From an uncultured Nocardioides sp. (GTDB lineage: Bacteria; Actinomycetota; Actinomycetes; Propionibacteriales; Nocardioidaceae), in the NCBI RefSeq assembly GCF_947489365.1, contig NZ_CANLDB010000004.1, positions 1-64,000 of the forward strand: DNA of 64,000 nt, in the 5' to 3' direction. The notes below the pieces were generated by a model. That model was not told the DNA's origin, made no database searches, and saw only the letters and a program-made list of their open reading frames with translations. Positions 20,128-28,931 of this stretch are shown here, piece by piece (within the stretch, counting starts at the first letter, position 1; each line of letters begins with the position of its first letter). The translations under genes and the position numbers were made by a program.

Positions 20128-20787
20128 GTGCCGATGATCGGGACCACCGACGGCGAGGGCTGGCAGACCACGCCGGCGCCCCGACCGCGACGCGTGGTGG
20201 CGGCCTCCGACGGCCGCCGGCACGGGGTGCGCGTCGAGATGCCCGTCATGTCGCAGGCAGCGGCGTCCTGGCTCTACCTGGTGCTCGCGGTCTGGCTGCT
20301 CGCCGGGGCGGTCGGCTTCACCGTGGTGGGCGTGCTCGTCCAGCCGCTGCTCCTCGTCATGGCCGCCGTGGTGGGTGTCCTCGGCCTGGCCGCGGCGGTC
20401 GGGTTCGTCCGGATCCGCGCGAGCGACCCGCAGCTGCGCTTCGGGCTCTGGTTGTGGCCCGAGGGCCTGACCGCCGTCCTGCCCGGCGGTGCGGTGGAGC
20501 TGGCCTGGGACGACGTCACGGCCGTCCACCAGCGCTGGAGCCGTCGCAGCGCTCCCGGCGCGCTCGGGGCGTCGGTGATCGACTGGATCGTCCTCGAGAC
20601 CCCCCGGTGGCCGGGCGCGCAGCGGGCCGGCGTCCGCGGGGTGCCGCTGGCGACCTCGCAGCTGGAGGCCGACCCCGAGCTCGTGCTGGCGATGCTGCGG
20701 CACTACCTCGCCCACCCCGCCGACCGCGGCGAGCTCGCGGACGGCCGCGCCGCCGACCGGTTCGGCCTACCCTGGCCGGGTGGCTGA
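20128..20787 (+). CDS. Hypothetical two-TM membrane protein
   Basis: Unrecognised protein of 219 residues (217 from ATG 20134). Two adjacent hydrophobic segments lie at about 48-72 (SWLYLVLAVWLLAGAVGFTVVG) and 76-95 (LLLVMAAVVGVLGLAAAVGFV). They are followed by a soluble domain rich in Trp and Arg with a PH-like or YcxB-like feel (LRFGLWLWPEGLTAVLPGGAVELAWDDVTAVHQ), as in membrane proteins with a bacterial PH-like domain. The end overlaps the AraC gene by 8 nt. Function unknown. Confidence 0.65.
   Translation: MPMIGTTDGEGWQTTPAPRPRRVVAASDGRRHGVRVEMPVMSQAAASWLYLVLAVWLLAGAVGFTVVGVLVQPLLLVMAAVVGVLGLAAAVGFVRIRASDPQLRFGLWLWPEGLTAVLPGGAVELAWDDVTAVHQRWSRRSAPGALGASVIDWIVLETPRWPGAQRAGVRGVPLATSQLEADPELVLAMLRHYLAHPADRGELADGRAADRFGLPWPGG
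20768..20779 (+). promoter_or_regulatory. Leaderless -10 box for AraC gene
   Basis: TACCCT (20768-20773) lies 6 nt before GTG 20780, inside the end of the preceding gene. Confidence 0.45.
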
Positions 20788-21559
20788 CCCGGCGCCCCTC
20801 GTCGCGTCGCTGACGGCGTACGACGTCGTCGGCGAGCCCGGGGTGCACGTCGGGATGCCCTCCACCAGGCTCACGCTCGTCCTGCCGTACGACGACCCGC
20901 TCGACGTCGGCTGGGCCGGGGGCCCGCGGGCGCGGCTGACCTCGTCGCTGGCCGGGCTCCACACCGCGTCGGCCCTGATCCACCACGGCGTGCGGCAGGC
21001 CGGCGTCCAGCTCGCCCTGTCGCCGCTCGGCACGCGACTGCTGCTCGGCGTGCCCGCCGCGGCGCTCCGGGGCCAGATCCTCACCCTCGGCGACGTCGAC
21101 CCGTCGCTCGCCGACCTGCCGGAGCGGCTGTCCGGGGTCCCGGCCGGCGCCCGGCCGCCCCTCGTGGAGGCAGCGCTGCGCCGCGCCGCGGGGCGCCGCG
21201 AGGACGGGGTGCGCGCCCGGTCCGAGGTCGGCCGGTCCCTGGCGCTGCTGACCCGCGGGGTGCCGGTGGCGTCGGTCGCCGACGACGTCGGCCTCAGCCG
21301 CCGCCGGCTGCAGGACGTGGTCCGCGCCGAGGTCGGCGTGACGCCGAAGGAGTTCGCCCGGCTGGCCCGCTTCGAGCGCAGCCACCGCCTCGTCGCCGGC
21401 GGCGCACCGCTCGCCGCCGTCGCCGCACGCTGCGGGTACGCCGACCAGGCCCACCTGGCCCGGGAGTGGCGGGCGCTGGCCGGCCTGCCGCCGACGCGGT
21501 GGCGGGCCCAGGAGTTCCCGAACGTCCAAGCCGCCGGGGGCGACGGGGCGGCAGGGTGA
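20780..21559 (+). CDS. AraC family transcriptional regulator
   Basis: Protein of 259 residues with an N-terminal ligand-type domain (1-145) and a C-terminal AraC double HTH (about 165-245): VPVASVADDVGLSRRRLQDVVRAE and APLAAVAARCGYADQAHLAREWRALAGLPPTRWR. The gene is followed after 4 nt by a VOC-fold gene, a common AraC plus glyoxalase-like pairing, suggesting it controls that gene. Effector unknown. Confidence 0.85.
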   Translation: MADPAPLVASLTAYDVVGEPGVHVGMPSTRLTLVLPYDDPLDVGWAGGPRARLTSSLAGLHTASALIHHGVRQAGVQLALSPLGTRLLLGVPAAALRGQILTLGDVDPSLADLPERLSGVPAGARPPLVEAALRRAAGRREDGVRARSEVGRSLALLTRGVPVASVADDVGLSRRRLQDVVRAEVGVTPKEFARLARFERSHRLVAGGAPLAAVAARCGYADQAHLAREWRALAGLPPTRWRAQEFPNVQAAGGDGAAG

Positions 21560-21563
21560 GGCC

Positions 21564-21971
21564 ATGAGCGCATCGACCGTGACCCTGTGGCACTCCTTCT
21601 CCGTCCGCGACGCAGCCGTGATGACCGACTGGCTGCGCGCGGTCGGCTTCGTCGAGCACGCGACGTACCGCGACGAGGCCGACCCGACGGTCGTCGTCCA
21701 CGCTGAGTGGCTGTGGGAGGGGCCGACCGGCACCGCGGGCGTCATGTTCGGCACCGAGCGCTCCACCGGGGCGGTGCACAACACCGGCGCCGCGTCGGCG
21801 TACCTGGTCTGCGCGGACGCCGACGCGGTCCGCGCGGTCGCCGAGGCGGCCGTCGCCGCGGGCGGCACGCTGGAGCAGCCGGTGGTCGACCAGGACTACG
21901 GCGGCGCCGGCGGGACCGTCCGCGACCCGGAGGGCAACCAGTGGTCCGTGGGGAGCTACCAGCCGTCCTGA
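21564..21971 (+). CDS. VOC family protein (glyoxalase/bleomycin-resistance fold)
   Basis: Protein of 135 residues with paired beta-alpha-beta-beta-beta units: VTLWHSFSVRDAAVMTDWLRAVGF at the start and GGAGGTVRDPEGNQWSVGSY at the end, typical of PhnB-like VOC proteins. Metal ligands are not certain. It sits 4 nt after the AraC regulator with which it is probably co-transcribed. Substrate unknown. Confidence 0.82.
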   Translation: MSASTVTLWHSFSVRDAAVMTDWLRAVGFVEHATYRDEADPTVVVHAEWLWEGPTGTAGVMFGTERSTGAVHNTGAASAYLVCADADAVRAVAEAAVAAGGTLEQPVVDQDYGGAGGTVRDPEGNQWSVGSYQPS

Positions 21972-22001
21972 GCCGCAGCCGGCGGTGCCGCCGGGGTGCC
22001 C

Positions 22002-22014
22002 TAGCCTTGCCGCC
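22002..22014 (+). promoter_or_regulatory. Leaderless -10 box for aroH
   Basis: TAGCCT (22002-22007) lies 7 nt before ATG 22015. Confidence 0.5.
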
Positions 22015-22404
22015 ATGGCAGTGCGTGCGATCCGGGGGGCGACCCAGCTCGACGCCGACGAGCGGGACCACCTGCTCGAGCGCGTCGCGGAGATGGTCAC
22101 CGGGGTGATGGAGGCGAACGCGCTCGAGATCGACGACGTGATCTCGGTGATCTTCACCTCCACCTCCGACCTGACCTCGGAGTTCCCGGCGTACGCCGCC
22201 CGCCAGCTGGGCTTCGGCGACGTCCCGCTGATCTGCGCGCGCGAGCTCGAGATCGAGCGGTCGATGCCGCGCGTGGTCCGGATGCTCGCGCACGTCGAGA
22301 CCGACCTGCCGCGCGCCGACGTCACCCACGTCTACCTCCACGGCGCCGCGGCCCTGCGGCGCGACCTCACCCGGGTGCAGGCCGTCCCCGACGCCGATGC
22401 CTGA
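22015..22404 (+). CDS. aroH: Chorismate mutase, AroH class
   Basis: Converts chorismate to prephenate. The 129-residue protein is of the trimeric AroH type rather than the helical AroQ type. Residues equivalent to the Bacillus subtilis active site are visible: Arg7 (VRAIRGAT), Glu77 (ICARELE), Arg89 (VVRML) and Tyr107 (HVYLHGAA). It overlaps tyrA by 8 nt, so two consecutive steps to tyrosine are co-transcribed. Confidence 0.95.
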   Translation: MAVRAIRGATQLDADERDHLLERVAEMVTGVMEANALEIDDVISVIFTSTSDLTSEFPAYAARQLGFGDVPLICARELEIERSMPRVVRMLAHVETDLPRADVTHVYLHGAAALRRDLTRVQAVPDADA

Positions 22405-23485
22405 CGCGCCGGGAGCCCCGGTCGGGCCCGGCCCGGTCCTCGTCGTCGGCACCGGACTGCTCGGCACGTCCGTCGGCCTCGCCCTGACCCGGGCCGGCCG
22501 GGAGGTCCGGCTCTCGGACCCGCAGCCGGAGCACGTCCGCACCGCCTCCGGGCTCGGCGCCGGCCGCGCCGCCCGCCCCGACGACCCCGAGCCGGCGCTG
22601 GTCGTCGTCGCCTGCCCGCCCGACGCCCTCGGCGCGGTCATCGCCGAGCAGCTGCTCGCCCACCCCACCGCCGTCGTCACCGACGTCGGCAGCGTGAAGA
22701 CCGCCCCGCTGACCGCGCTCGCGTCGCGGGTGGGCCGCGACGACGGTGCCCGGTACGTCGGTTCGCACCCCATGGCGGGCAGCGAGCGGTCCGGACCGCT
22801 CGCCGCCACGGCCACTCTCTTCGAGGGCCGCCCCTGGGCGGTGACGCCCCACGCGGGCAGCGCCCCCGACGCCGTGGCCGCCGTCACCGAGGTCGCCGAG
22901 ACCTGCGGGGCCGTGACCGTGACGATGAGCCCTGCCGAGCACGACCTCGCCGTCGCCCGCACCTCCCACCTGCCCCACCTGATGGCCGTGCTCGTCGCCG
23001 GCCGGCTCGCCGACGCCCCGACCGAGCAGCTGGCCCTGTCGGGGCAGGGGGTCCGCGACGTCACCCGCGTCGCCGGCGGCGACCCTGCGCTGTGGCAGCA
23101 GATCGTCGGCGCCAACGCCCCGGCCGTGGCCGACCTGCTCCGCCAGGTCCGCACCGACCTCGACGGCCTGATCGGGGTCGTCGAGACCGGGGGCGAGCTG
23201 GCGCCCGTCCTCGACCGCGGGGTCGCCGGAGTCCGCGCCATCCCCGGCAAGCACGGCGGCCCGCCCACCGCCACCTCCGCGGTGTACGTCGCCGTCCCCG
23301 ACCACCCCGGCGAGCTCGCCCGGCTGTTCGCCGACGCGGGCGAGATCGGCGTCAACATCGAGGACGTGCGCATCGACCACGACCCCGGCCGTCCGGTCGG
23401 TCTCGTGGAGCTCACCGTCACCGCCGCCCACGCCGTGGTGCTGCGCCACGCACTGGGGGAGAGGGGCTGGGAGACCCAGCGATAG
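22397..23485 (+). CDS. tyrA: Prephenate dehydrogenase with C-terminal ACT domain
   Basis: NAD(P)-dependent oxidation and decarboxylation of prephenate to 4-hydroxyphenylpyruvate. The 362-residue protein has an N-terminal Rossmann fold (VLVVGTGLLGTSVGLAL), the catalytic-region motif VGSHPMAGSERSG, a helical dimerisation domain to about 285, and a C-terminal ACT-like domain (about 293-360, VYVAVPDHPGELARLFADAGE) that suggests tyrosine feedback. It is coupled to aroH by overlap and followed by cmk after 11 nt. Confidence 0.94.
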   Translation: MPDAPGAPVGPGPVLVVGTGLLGTSVGLALTRAGREVRLSDPQPEHVRTASGLGAGRAARPDDPEPALVVVACPPDALGAVIAEQLLAHPTAVVTDVGSVKTAPLTALASRVGRDDGARYVGSHPMAGSERSGPLAATATLFEGRPWAVTPHAGSAPDAVAAVTEVAETCGAVTVTMSPAEHDLAVARTSHLPHLMAVLVAGRLADAPTEQLALSGQGVRDVTRVAGGDPALWQQIVGANAPAVADLLRQVRTDLDGLIGVVETGGELAPVLDRGVAGVRAIPGKHGGPPTATSAVYVAVPDHPGELARLFADAGEIGVNIEDVRIDHDPGRPVGLVELTVTAAHAVVLRHALGERGWETQR

Positions 23486-23496
23486 GGTGCTCTCCC
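23483..23496 (+). promoter_or_regulatory. Leaderless -10 box for cmk
   Basis: TAGGGT (23483-23488) lies 8 nt before GTG 23497 and overlaps the tyrA stop codon TAG (23483-23485). A cmk promoter separate from aroH-tyrA is suggested. Confidence 0.5.
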
Positions 23497-24216
23497 GTGG
23501 ACAGCAGCCTTGACAACGCGCGGACGACCGGCGCCGGACTGGTGGTGGCGATCGACGGCACGTCCGGGTCCGGCAAGTCCTCCACCTCCCGCGGGGTGGC
23601 CACCCGCCTGGGCCTGCGCTACCTCGACACCGGCGCCATGTTCCGGGCCATGACGTGGTGGCTGCTGCAGGCCGGGGTCGACGTCCAGGACCCGGCCGCC
23701 GTGGCCGCCCGCTGCCACGAGCCCGACCTGGTGTCCGGCACCGACCCCGCCGCGCCCAGCATCACCGTCGACGGCCGCGACGTGGGCGTGGAGATCCGCT
23801 CCGCAGAGGTCAACGCCGCCGTCAGCCCGGTCAGCGCGGTCCCCGAGGTGCGCGCCCGGCTGCTGGCGATGCAGCGGGAGGCCATCGCCGGGGCCACCTC
23901 CGGACCGGCGGGCGCGGGCATCGTCGTCGAGGGTCGCGACATCGGCTCCGTCGTCGCGCCCGACGCGCAGGTGAAGGTGTACCTGACCGCCGACCCCGCC
24001 GCCCGCGCCGACCGGCGTGCCGCCGAGGAGGGCGGCCCCGGGACCAGCGAGGCGCTCGAGGCGGTCCGCAGCTCGCTGCTGGCCCGCGACGCCATCGACA
24101 GCACCCGCGCCACCGCGCCGCTCACCATGGCCGAGGGCGCCGTCCACGTCGACACGACGTCGTCCACGCTCGAGGAGGTCGTGGACCGGATCGCGGCCCT
24201 CGCGGGGACCCCGTGA
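23497..24216 (+). CDS. cmk: Cytidylate kinase
   Basis: Phosphorylates CMP and dCMP. The 239-residue protein has P-loop GTSGSGKS at 21-28, the LDTGAMFRAMTWW substrate segment, the CMP-insert region (about 70-130) and GRDIGSVVAPDAQVKVYLTA. GTG 23497 avoids a long false N-terminal extension. It overlaps the acyltransferase gene by 4 nt, giving the cmk-plsC-der order also known from mycobacteria as cmk-der. Confidence 0.95.
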   Translation: MDSSLDNARTTGAGLVVAIDGTSGSGKSSTSRGVATRLGLRYLDTGAMFRAMTWWLLQAGVDVQDPAAVAARCHEPDLVSGTDPAAPSITVDGRDVGVEIRSAEVNAAVSPVSAVPEVRARLLAMQREAIAGATSGPAGAGIVVEGRDIGSVVAPDAQVKVYLTADPAARADRRAAEEGGPGTSEALEAVRSSLLARDAIDSTRATAPLTMAEGAVHVDTTSSTLEEVVDRIAALAGTP

Positions 24217-24974
24217 CAGCCCTCCGTCGTGCCGGCCTGCCCGCCAGCGACCACGTCCGCCACCCCCCGCGCTGGCTGCTGCGCGGCGCCCGTCCCCTGA
24301 CCCGGGGCCTGGTCCGTCGTCGCTTCGCCGTCCGCACCCACTCCACCGACCGCGTGCCTGCGCGCGGCGGCGTCCTGCTCGCCGCCAACCACCTCGGCTG
24401 GTCCGACGGTCCGCTGCTGGCGGCGTTCAGCCCGCGGCCCGCGCACGTGCTGACGAAGGCGGAGATGTTCACCGGCGGCATGGGCGTCTTCCTCGCCACC
24501 GCCGGTCAGGTCCCGCTGCACCGGTTCGAGTACGACCCTCGCGCGGTCCGCACCTGCCTGCGGATCCTCCGCGACGGCGGTGTCGTCGGCGTCTTCCCGG
24601 AAGGCCGTCGCGGGGGAGGGGACCTCGAGCGGTTCCACCGCGGTGTCGCCTACCTGGCGATGGTGACCGGAGCGCCGATCGTGCCCGTCGCGATCCTCGG
24701 CACCCGCGAGCCCGGTGGCCGCGCCTCCGACGTCCCGGGCCGCGGGGCCGTCGTCGACCTCGTGTACGGCGAGCCCGTGCGCCTCGCGCAGCAGGACTGG
24801 CCGCGCACCCGGGAACAGGTGGCACGTGCCTCGTTGTTGGTCCGGGAGCGCATGCTGGCCCTCCTCGACGAGGCGCGGCAGCGGACCGGCCGGGAGCTGC
24901 CCGGCCCCCTTGCGCCCGGTGAGCTGGAGGACGACCCCTACACCGGGCTCATCCTGGATGGAGAAGAGATATGA
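24213..24974 (+). CDS. 1-acyl-sn-glycerol-3-phosphate acyltransferase-like protein
   Basis: PlsC-family acyltransferase of 253 residues, probably membrane-associated and acting in phospholipid synthesis. The catalytic motif is a variant of HX4[12 protein letters not shown] (His and Asp separated by four). The glycerol-phosphate motifs are [17 protein letters not shown] and the [12 protein letters not shown] block. GTG 24213 overlaps the cmk stop and its own stop overlaps the der ATG, so it is embedded in the cmk-der operon. Confidence 0.9.
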   Translation: MTALRRAGLPASDHVRHPPRWLLRGARPLTRGLVRRRFAVRTHSTDRVPARGGVLLAANHLGWSDGPLLAAFSPRPAHVLTKAEMFTGGMGVFLATAGQVPLHRFEYDPRAVRTCLRILRDGGVVGVFPEGRRGGGDLERFHRGVAYLAMVTGAPIVPVAILGTREPGGRASDVPGRGAVVDLVYGEPVRLAQQDWPRTREQVARASLLVRERMLALLDEARQRTGRELPGPLAPGELEDDPYTGLILDGEEI

Positions 24975-26290
24975 GCACGCCTGCGGTCCTGGCCGTGGTC
25001 GGACGCCCGAACGTGGGCAAGTCCACCCTGGTCAACCGGATCATCGGCCGCCGCGAGGCGGTGGTCGAGGACGTCCCGGGCGTCACCCGCGACCGCATCT
25101 CGTACGACGCGAACTGGGCCGGCAAGGCCTTCACCGTCGTCGACACCGGCGGCTGGGACCCCGACGCGCAGGGCCTCGCGGAGGCCATCCGCGCCCAGGC
25201 CGAGGTGGCCGTGACCCTCGCCGACGCCGTCCTGTTCGTCGTGGACGCGACGGTGGGCATCACCGACGCCGACGAGGCCGTCGTCCGGGTGCTGCGGAAG
25301 GCCGGCAAGCCCGTCGTGCTGGCCGCCAACAAGGTCGACGACCAGCGCCAGGAGGTCGAGACCTACGGGCTCTGGAACCTCGGGCTCGGGGAGCCGCACC
25401 CGGTCAGCGCCGTCCACGGCCGCGGCTCCGGCGACCTGCTGGACGCCGTCATCGCCGCCCTCCCCGACGCACAGGACGAGACGTTCGAGGTCGAGCGTGG
25501 CCCGCGGCGCGTCGCGATCGTCGGCAAGCCCAACGTCGGCAAGTCCTCCCTGCTGAACCGTCTCGCCGGCTCCGAGCGCGCCGTCGTCGACGACGCGTCG
25601 GGCACCACCGTCGACCCCGTCGACGAGCTCGTCGAGCTCGACGGACGGACCTGGCGCTTCATCGACACCGCCGGCATCCGCAAGCGGGTCAACCAGGCGT
25701 CGGGCCACGAGTGGTACGCCTCGCTGCGCACCACCACCGCCATCGACCGCGCCGAGGTCGCCGTCCTCGTGCTCGACGCGGAGCTGTCGATCTCCGAGCA
25801 GGACCTGCGCATCGTCCAGACCGTCCGCGAGGCCGGCCGCGCGCTGGTCATCGCGTTCAACAAGTGGGACCTGGTCGACGAGGAGCGCCGTCACTTCCTC
25901 GAGCGGGAGGTCGAGCGGGAGTTCGTGCAGGTCGCCTGGGCGCCGCGGATCAACATCACGGCCCGCACCGGCTGGCACGTCGACCGCGTCGTCCGCGCCA
26001 TCGACGCCGCGCTCGAGGGCTGGGAGACCCGTGTCTCGACGGGCGCCCTCAACACGTTCCTCGGCCGTCTCGTCGCGGAGCACCCGCACCCGGTGCGCTC
26101 CGGCAAGCAGCCGAAGATCATGTTCGGCACCCAGGCGCAGACTGCGCCGCCGACCTTCATCCTCTTCACGTCGGGCCGCCTCGACGCCGGCTACGAGCGC
26201 TACATCGAGCGTCGCCTGCGCGAGAACTTCGGCTTCGTCGGCACGCCGATCGTGCTGGAGCAGCGGGTGCGGGAGAAGCGCAAGCGCTGA
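24971..26290 (+). CDS. der: Ribosome biogenesis GTPase Der (EngA)
   Basis: Double-GTPase needed for 50S assembly, 439 residues. First G domain: [22 protein letters not shown]. Second: [32 protein letters not shown]-terminal KH-like domain runs from about 355 to the basic end REKRKR. ATG 24971 has an AGAAGAG ribosome-binding site. It is the last gene of the operon; the convergent XRE gene ends 25 bp away. Confidence 0.97.
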   Translation: MSTPAVLAVVGRPNVGKSTLVNRIIGRREAVVEDVPGVTRDRISYDANWAGKAFTVVDTGGWDPDAQGLAEAIRAQAEVAVTLADAVLFVVDATVGITDADEAVVRVLRKAGKPVVLAANKVDDQRQEVETYGLWNLGLGEPHPVSAVHGRGSGDLLDAVIAALPDAQDETFEVERGPRRVAIVGKPNVGKSSLLNRLAGSERAVVDDASGTTVDPVDELVELDGRTWRFIDTAGIRKRVNQASGHEWYASLRTTTAIDRAEVAVLVLDAELSISEQDLRIVQTVREAGRALVIAFNKWDLVDEERRHFLEREVEREFVQVAWAPRINITARTGWHVDRVVRAIDAALEGWETRVSTGALNTFLGRLVAEHPHPVRSGKQPKIMFGTQAQTAPPTFILFTSGRLDAGYERYIERRLRENFGFVGTPIVLEQRVREKRKR

Positions 26291-26315
26291 GGCGCGCCGG
26301 GGCCCGCCGGACTGC

Positions 26316-26630
26316 TCAGCCGGCCAGGGCTCGTGGCCCGCGTAGGGCACCGGGCGTCGCGGCGGCCGGTCGCAGGGAGCGGGCGACGCCGACGGTCAGG
26401 TCGAGCAGGGTCATGTCCAGCGCGCCGGAGACCGCCGCGAGGATCTCCGAGCTGGGCTCCTTGAGACCCCGCTCGACCTCGGAGAGGTACTGCACCGACA
26501 CCCCGGAGCGATCGGCGACGTCACGCAGCCGGTCGCCCCGTGCCTGCCGGGACCGGCGCAGCACGTCGCCCACCGCCTCCCGCCACAGCGGGTCGAGGTC
26601 GGGAGTGGGAAGCCGCAGCACGTCGCCCAT
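26316..26630 (-). CDS. XRE family regulator (ClgR/PopR-like)
   Basis: DNA-binding protein of 104 residues with one cro/CI-type HTH at about 17-75: VGDVLRRSRQARGDRLRDVA, then DRSGVSVQYLSEVERGLKEP and SSEILAAVSGALD. The sequence strongly resembles actinobacterial ClgR/PopR regulators of Clp protease and stress genes, though no clp gene is in the window, so the specific name is not assigned. It starts leaderlessly and lies opposite to tRNA-Pro. Confidence 0.85.
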   Translation of the reverse strand: MGDVLRLPTPDLDPLWREAVGDVLRRSRQARGDRLRDVADRSGVSVQYLSEVERGLKEPSSEILAAVSGALDMTLLDLTVGVARSLRPAAATPGALRGPRALAG

Positions 26631-26642
26631 GAGGCGAACCTA
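26631..26642 (-). promoter_or_regulatory. Leaderless -10 box for XRE gene
   Basis: TAGGTT on the minus strand (26637-26642), 6 nt before ATG 26630. Confidence 0.5.
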
Positions 26643-26772
26643 ACCCTGCGCGACGACAACGCGGAGCGTCGTACGCCGAGGGCAGAACGGCGTCTGCAGG
26701 AGGGCGCGGGCCGGGTCGGGTCCTCCGAGCGGGCTGCGATAGTGTTCCGGTGCGCTCGCGAGCCGGGCGCCT

Positions 26773-26846
26773 CGGGCTGTGGCGCAGCTTGGTAGCGCAC
26801 CTGACTGGGGGTCAGGGGGTCGCAGGTTCAAATCCTGTCAGCCCGA
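26773..26846 (+). tRNA. tRNA-Pro (anticodon GGG)
   Basis: Acceptor arms CGGGCTG (26773-26779) and CAGCCCG (26839-26845) pair fully, discriminator A at 26846. The anticodon stem CCTGA/TCAGG encloses loop CTGGGGG, giving anticodon GGG for CCC codons. The T-loop GGTTCAAATCC is canonical. CCA is not encoded. A terminator follows 4 nt later, so this is a single-gene unit. Confidence 0.96.
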
Positions 26847-26850
26847 CAGT

Positions 26851-26884
26851 GGGCCTCTCACCTGTCACCGCAGGTGAGAGGCCC
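26851..26884 (+). terminator. Rho-independent terminator after tRNA-Pro
   Basis: Perfect 14-bp stem (26851-26864 with 26871-26884), 6-nt loop, followed by a T-rich TTGTGCTTCTCT. Confidence 0.92.
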
Positions 26885-27071
26885 TTGTGCTTCTCTCCCG
26901 GGGGATCACCGACGCCGTGTCTCGCGTCGTCCCGGTCGCGGTGACCTCGGAGCCGGCCCCGCGTCAGGGAGAACGGGACAACCGGTCGATCTCGGGCCCG
27001 GATCGGGGCGTTTCCGGGCCGTTCTCCCGTTCTTCCCCACATCGCGAGCGTGGTCAGACCGCCTGGCGGCC
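26885..27071. other. Non-coding stretch between tRNA-Pro and a VOC gene
   Basis: No gene is supported. A 10-bp inverted repeat GGGAGAACGG/CCGTTCTCCC (26967-26976 with 27019-27028) flanks a G/C-rich internal segment with CGGGCCCG. It may fold as a terminator for either side; otherwise nothing is recognised. Confidence 0.5.
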
Positions 27072-27440
27072 TCAGCGGGTCCCGGAGCCGACCCTCAGCA
27101 GGTTGCCGCTACGGTCGACGACGGCGAACTCGGTCATCCCGTAGTCGGTCACCACGGGCGGCACAATCCGGGACCCCGTCGGCGCGTCGGGGACGACCAC
27201 CGACGCCCAGCGCTCGTGCAGCGCCGTGCTGTCGTCGACGTACAGGTAGCAGCTGGCCGCGGTGGAGAGGGGGTCCACCTCGGGGTCCGCGGCGAAGTGG
27301 AGCCAGATGTCGCCACGCCCCAGGATGAGATAGCCCCACTCGGACGGTGGGGCTCCGCGGTTCTCGAAGCCCAGGGCCTCGTAGAAGGCCAGGGTCTCGT
27401 CGAGGTCCCGACTCGGCAGGATCGGCACGCTGGTCTCCAT
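27072..27440 (-). CDS. VOC family protein, bleomycin-binding (Ble) type
   Basis: Protein of 122 residues: VPILPSRDLDETLAFYEALGF opening, WGYLILGRGDIWLHFAADPEVD in the middle, CYLYVDDSTALHERWASV, and a closing GMTEFAVVDRSGNLLRVGS. This layout matches bleomycin/phleomycin-binding proteins, which sequester the drug as dimers, though many such genes have other ligands. ATG 27440 has a -10-like box and no SD. Divergent from an AraC gene, which may control it. Confidence 0.8.
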   Translation of the reverse strand: METSVPILPSRDLDETLAFYEALGFENRGAPPSEWGYLILGRGDIWLHFAADPEVDPLSTAASCYLYVDDSTALHERWASVVVPDAPTGSRIVPPVVTDYGMTEFAVVDRSGNLLRVGSGTR

Positions 27441-27452
27441 CGCGGCACCGTA
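27441..27452 (-). promoter_or_regulatory. Leaderless -10 box for Ble-type gene
   Basis: TACGGT on the minus strand (27447-27452), 6 nt before ATG 27440. Confidence 0.5.
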
Positions 27453-27596
27453 GGCGGCGGTGCGAGCCGGGGCAACGGCCGCGGTCCCGGCTCGGGGCTC
27501 GCGATGCGCGACGTGGCCAGAGTGTGCGTACGGTGGGGCGATCGCGTCGGGCTCCACCAACGGGTCCGCGGGCGCGACCCAGGTGAGGACCACCTC

Positions 27597-27983
27597 ATGT
27601 CCCCAGGGACGACAACCGACGTCGACGTCGACGTCCACCTCGACGCCGGAGCCGACCGGCCAGCCACGTTGCGGCGCGCGGTCGCGTTCATCGAGGCTCA
27701 CGCCCACGAACCGGTGACCCTCGCCGACATCTCCGACGCGGCCCGGACCTCGCCGCGCGCCGTGCAGTACGCCTTCCGGCGGGGACTCGCCACCACCCCG
27801 ACGGGCTACCTGCGCGGGGTCCGGCTCGAGAGGGCCCACCACGACCTGCAGGTCGGCGACCCCACCCGCGGCGACACGGTCGCGGCGATCGCCGCCCGCT
27901 GGGGCTTCGCCAAGCCCGGACGCTTCTCCGCGACGTACGCCCGCGCCTACGGCCGACCGCCCCGCCAGACCCTTCGCCAGTGA
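27597..27983 (+). CDS. Short AraC-type HTH protein
   Basis: Protein of 128 residues that is almost only the AraC DNA-binding module: LRRAVAFIEAHAHEPVTLAD, then ISDAARTSPRAVQYAFRRGLATTPTGYLRGVRLERAHHDL, then DTVAAIAARWGFAKPGRFSATYARAYGRPP. No sensory domain is present beyond a 25-residue acidic start. The second HTH motif GFAKPGRFSATYARAYG is similar to regulators such as those next to ANTAR proteins. It precedes the GAF-ANTAR gene by 9 nt and is likely co-transcribed. Confidence 0.85.
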   Translation: MSPGTTTDVDVDVHLDAGADRPATLRRAVAFIEAHAHEPVTLADISDAARTSPRAVQYAFRRGLATTPTGYLRGVRLERAHHDLQVGDPTRGDTVAAIAARWGFAKPGRFSATYARAYGRPPRQTLRQ

Positions 27984-27992
27984 GGACCACCC

Positions 27993-28745
27993 ATGTCTGA
28001 GTCCCTTCCCCTCGAGACGGAGCCGGTGCCCGGCGACGAGAACGCGGGCCGGCTGTCGGAACGGATGGCCGGCGCCGCCCGCGACCTCCAGATGCAGCTG
28101 GACCCCGACGCCACCTACACGATGGCCACCGGGCTCGCACACGAGAACATCGAGGGATGCCACGCGGCGAGCCTGTCGATGGTGCGCCGCGCGAGCAGCA
28201 GCCAGGTCAAGAACTTCGCGGCCACCGACCCGGCGGCGATGCGGGCCGACGCGCTGCAGGTGCGGTACGACCAGGGACCCTGCCTGGACTCCATCACCGA
28301 GGCGTCGATCACCTACAGCCCCAACCTGGACCGTGACCGTCGCTGGCCCCTGTGGGGACCCCAGGTCGTCGAGGAGACCGGGTTGCGCAGCGTGCTGTCG
28401 TTCCAGCTCTTCACGCACCAGGACACCCTCGGCGCGCTCAACCTCTACTCCCGGGACCGGGACGGCTTCACCCTCGACGACCACCGTGAGGGGCAGGTCC
28501 TGGCCGCGCACATCGCGATCGCGTTCGCCGCGGCGCAGCGCATCGACGCCCTCGACCAGGCGCTCATCACGCGGACCGTCATCGGGCAGGCCACCGGGAT
28601 CGTCATGGAGCGCTTCCAGGTGTCCGGGGACGTCGCCTTCCGGATCCTGGGCCGCATCTCGTCGGAGTCCGAGGTGAAGATCAGGGAGCTGGCGCTGCAG
28701 ATCGTGAGCACCGGTGACGTGCCCGGCCTGCGCCGCCACGGGTGA
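27993..28745 (+). CDS. GAF and ANTAR domain protein
   Basis: Predicted RNA-binding antiterminator of 250 residues. A GAF sensor spans about 40-175 (YDQGPCLDSITE, GLRSVLSFQLF, LGALNLYSR). The C-terminal ANTAR three-helix domain spans about 185-240 (RTVIGQATGIVMERFQVSGD and AFRILGRISSESEVKIRELA). ANTAR proteins bind paired hairpins in nascent RNA to prevent termination; targets are not identifiable here. The stop codon is built into a terminator hairpin. Confidence 0.9.
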   Translation: MSESLPLETEPVPGDENAGRLSERMAGAARDLQMQLDPDATYTMATGLAHENIEGCHAASLSMVRRASSSQVKNFAATDPAAMRADALQVRYDQGPCLDSITEASITYSPNLDRDRRWPLWGPQVVEETGLRSVLSFQLFTHQDTLGALNLYSRDRDGFTLDDHREGQVLAAHIAIAFAAAQRIDALDQALITRTVIGQATGIVMERFQVSGDVAFRILGRISSESEVKIRELALQIVSTGDVPGLRRHG

Positions 28746-28768
28746 CGCCGGTCCGTCGGACCGGCGTC
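28744..28768 (+). terminator. Hairpin terminator after the ANTAR gene
   Basis: GACGCCGGTCC (28744-28754) and GGACCGGCGTC (28758-28768) form a perfect 11-bp stem with a 3-nt loop. It begins inside the TGA stop codon; no U-tract follows. Confidence 0.75.
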
Positions 28769-28931
28769 CACCGCGCGGCCGCTGCATCGGCGGACCGTCG
28801 CATCGGATCCGACTCACGCGACGACGGCCCGCCTGTCCACCACTCCGCTCGGTGTGCAGAGCACTGGCGTGCGGTCCCGTGCCCCGGTCGCCCGGGTTGA
28901 TGCGGGGCGGGCGCCCGGACACGCTGGGGCC

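Noticed and set aside
26773..26846. Integrated element at tRNA-Pro
   Set aside because: I looked for a repeated tRNA 3' end and for an integrase nearby and found neither; the only tyrosine recombinase is the syntenic XerD 14 kb away.
26812..27042. Minus-strand frame ending in GLTGFEPATP
   Set aside because: It is the antisense of tRNA-Pro, a well-known false gene-calling artefact.
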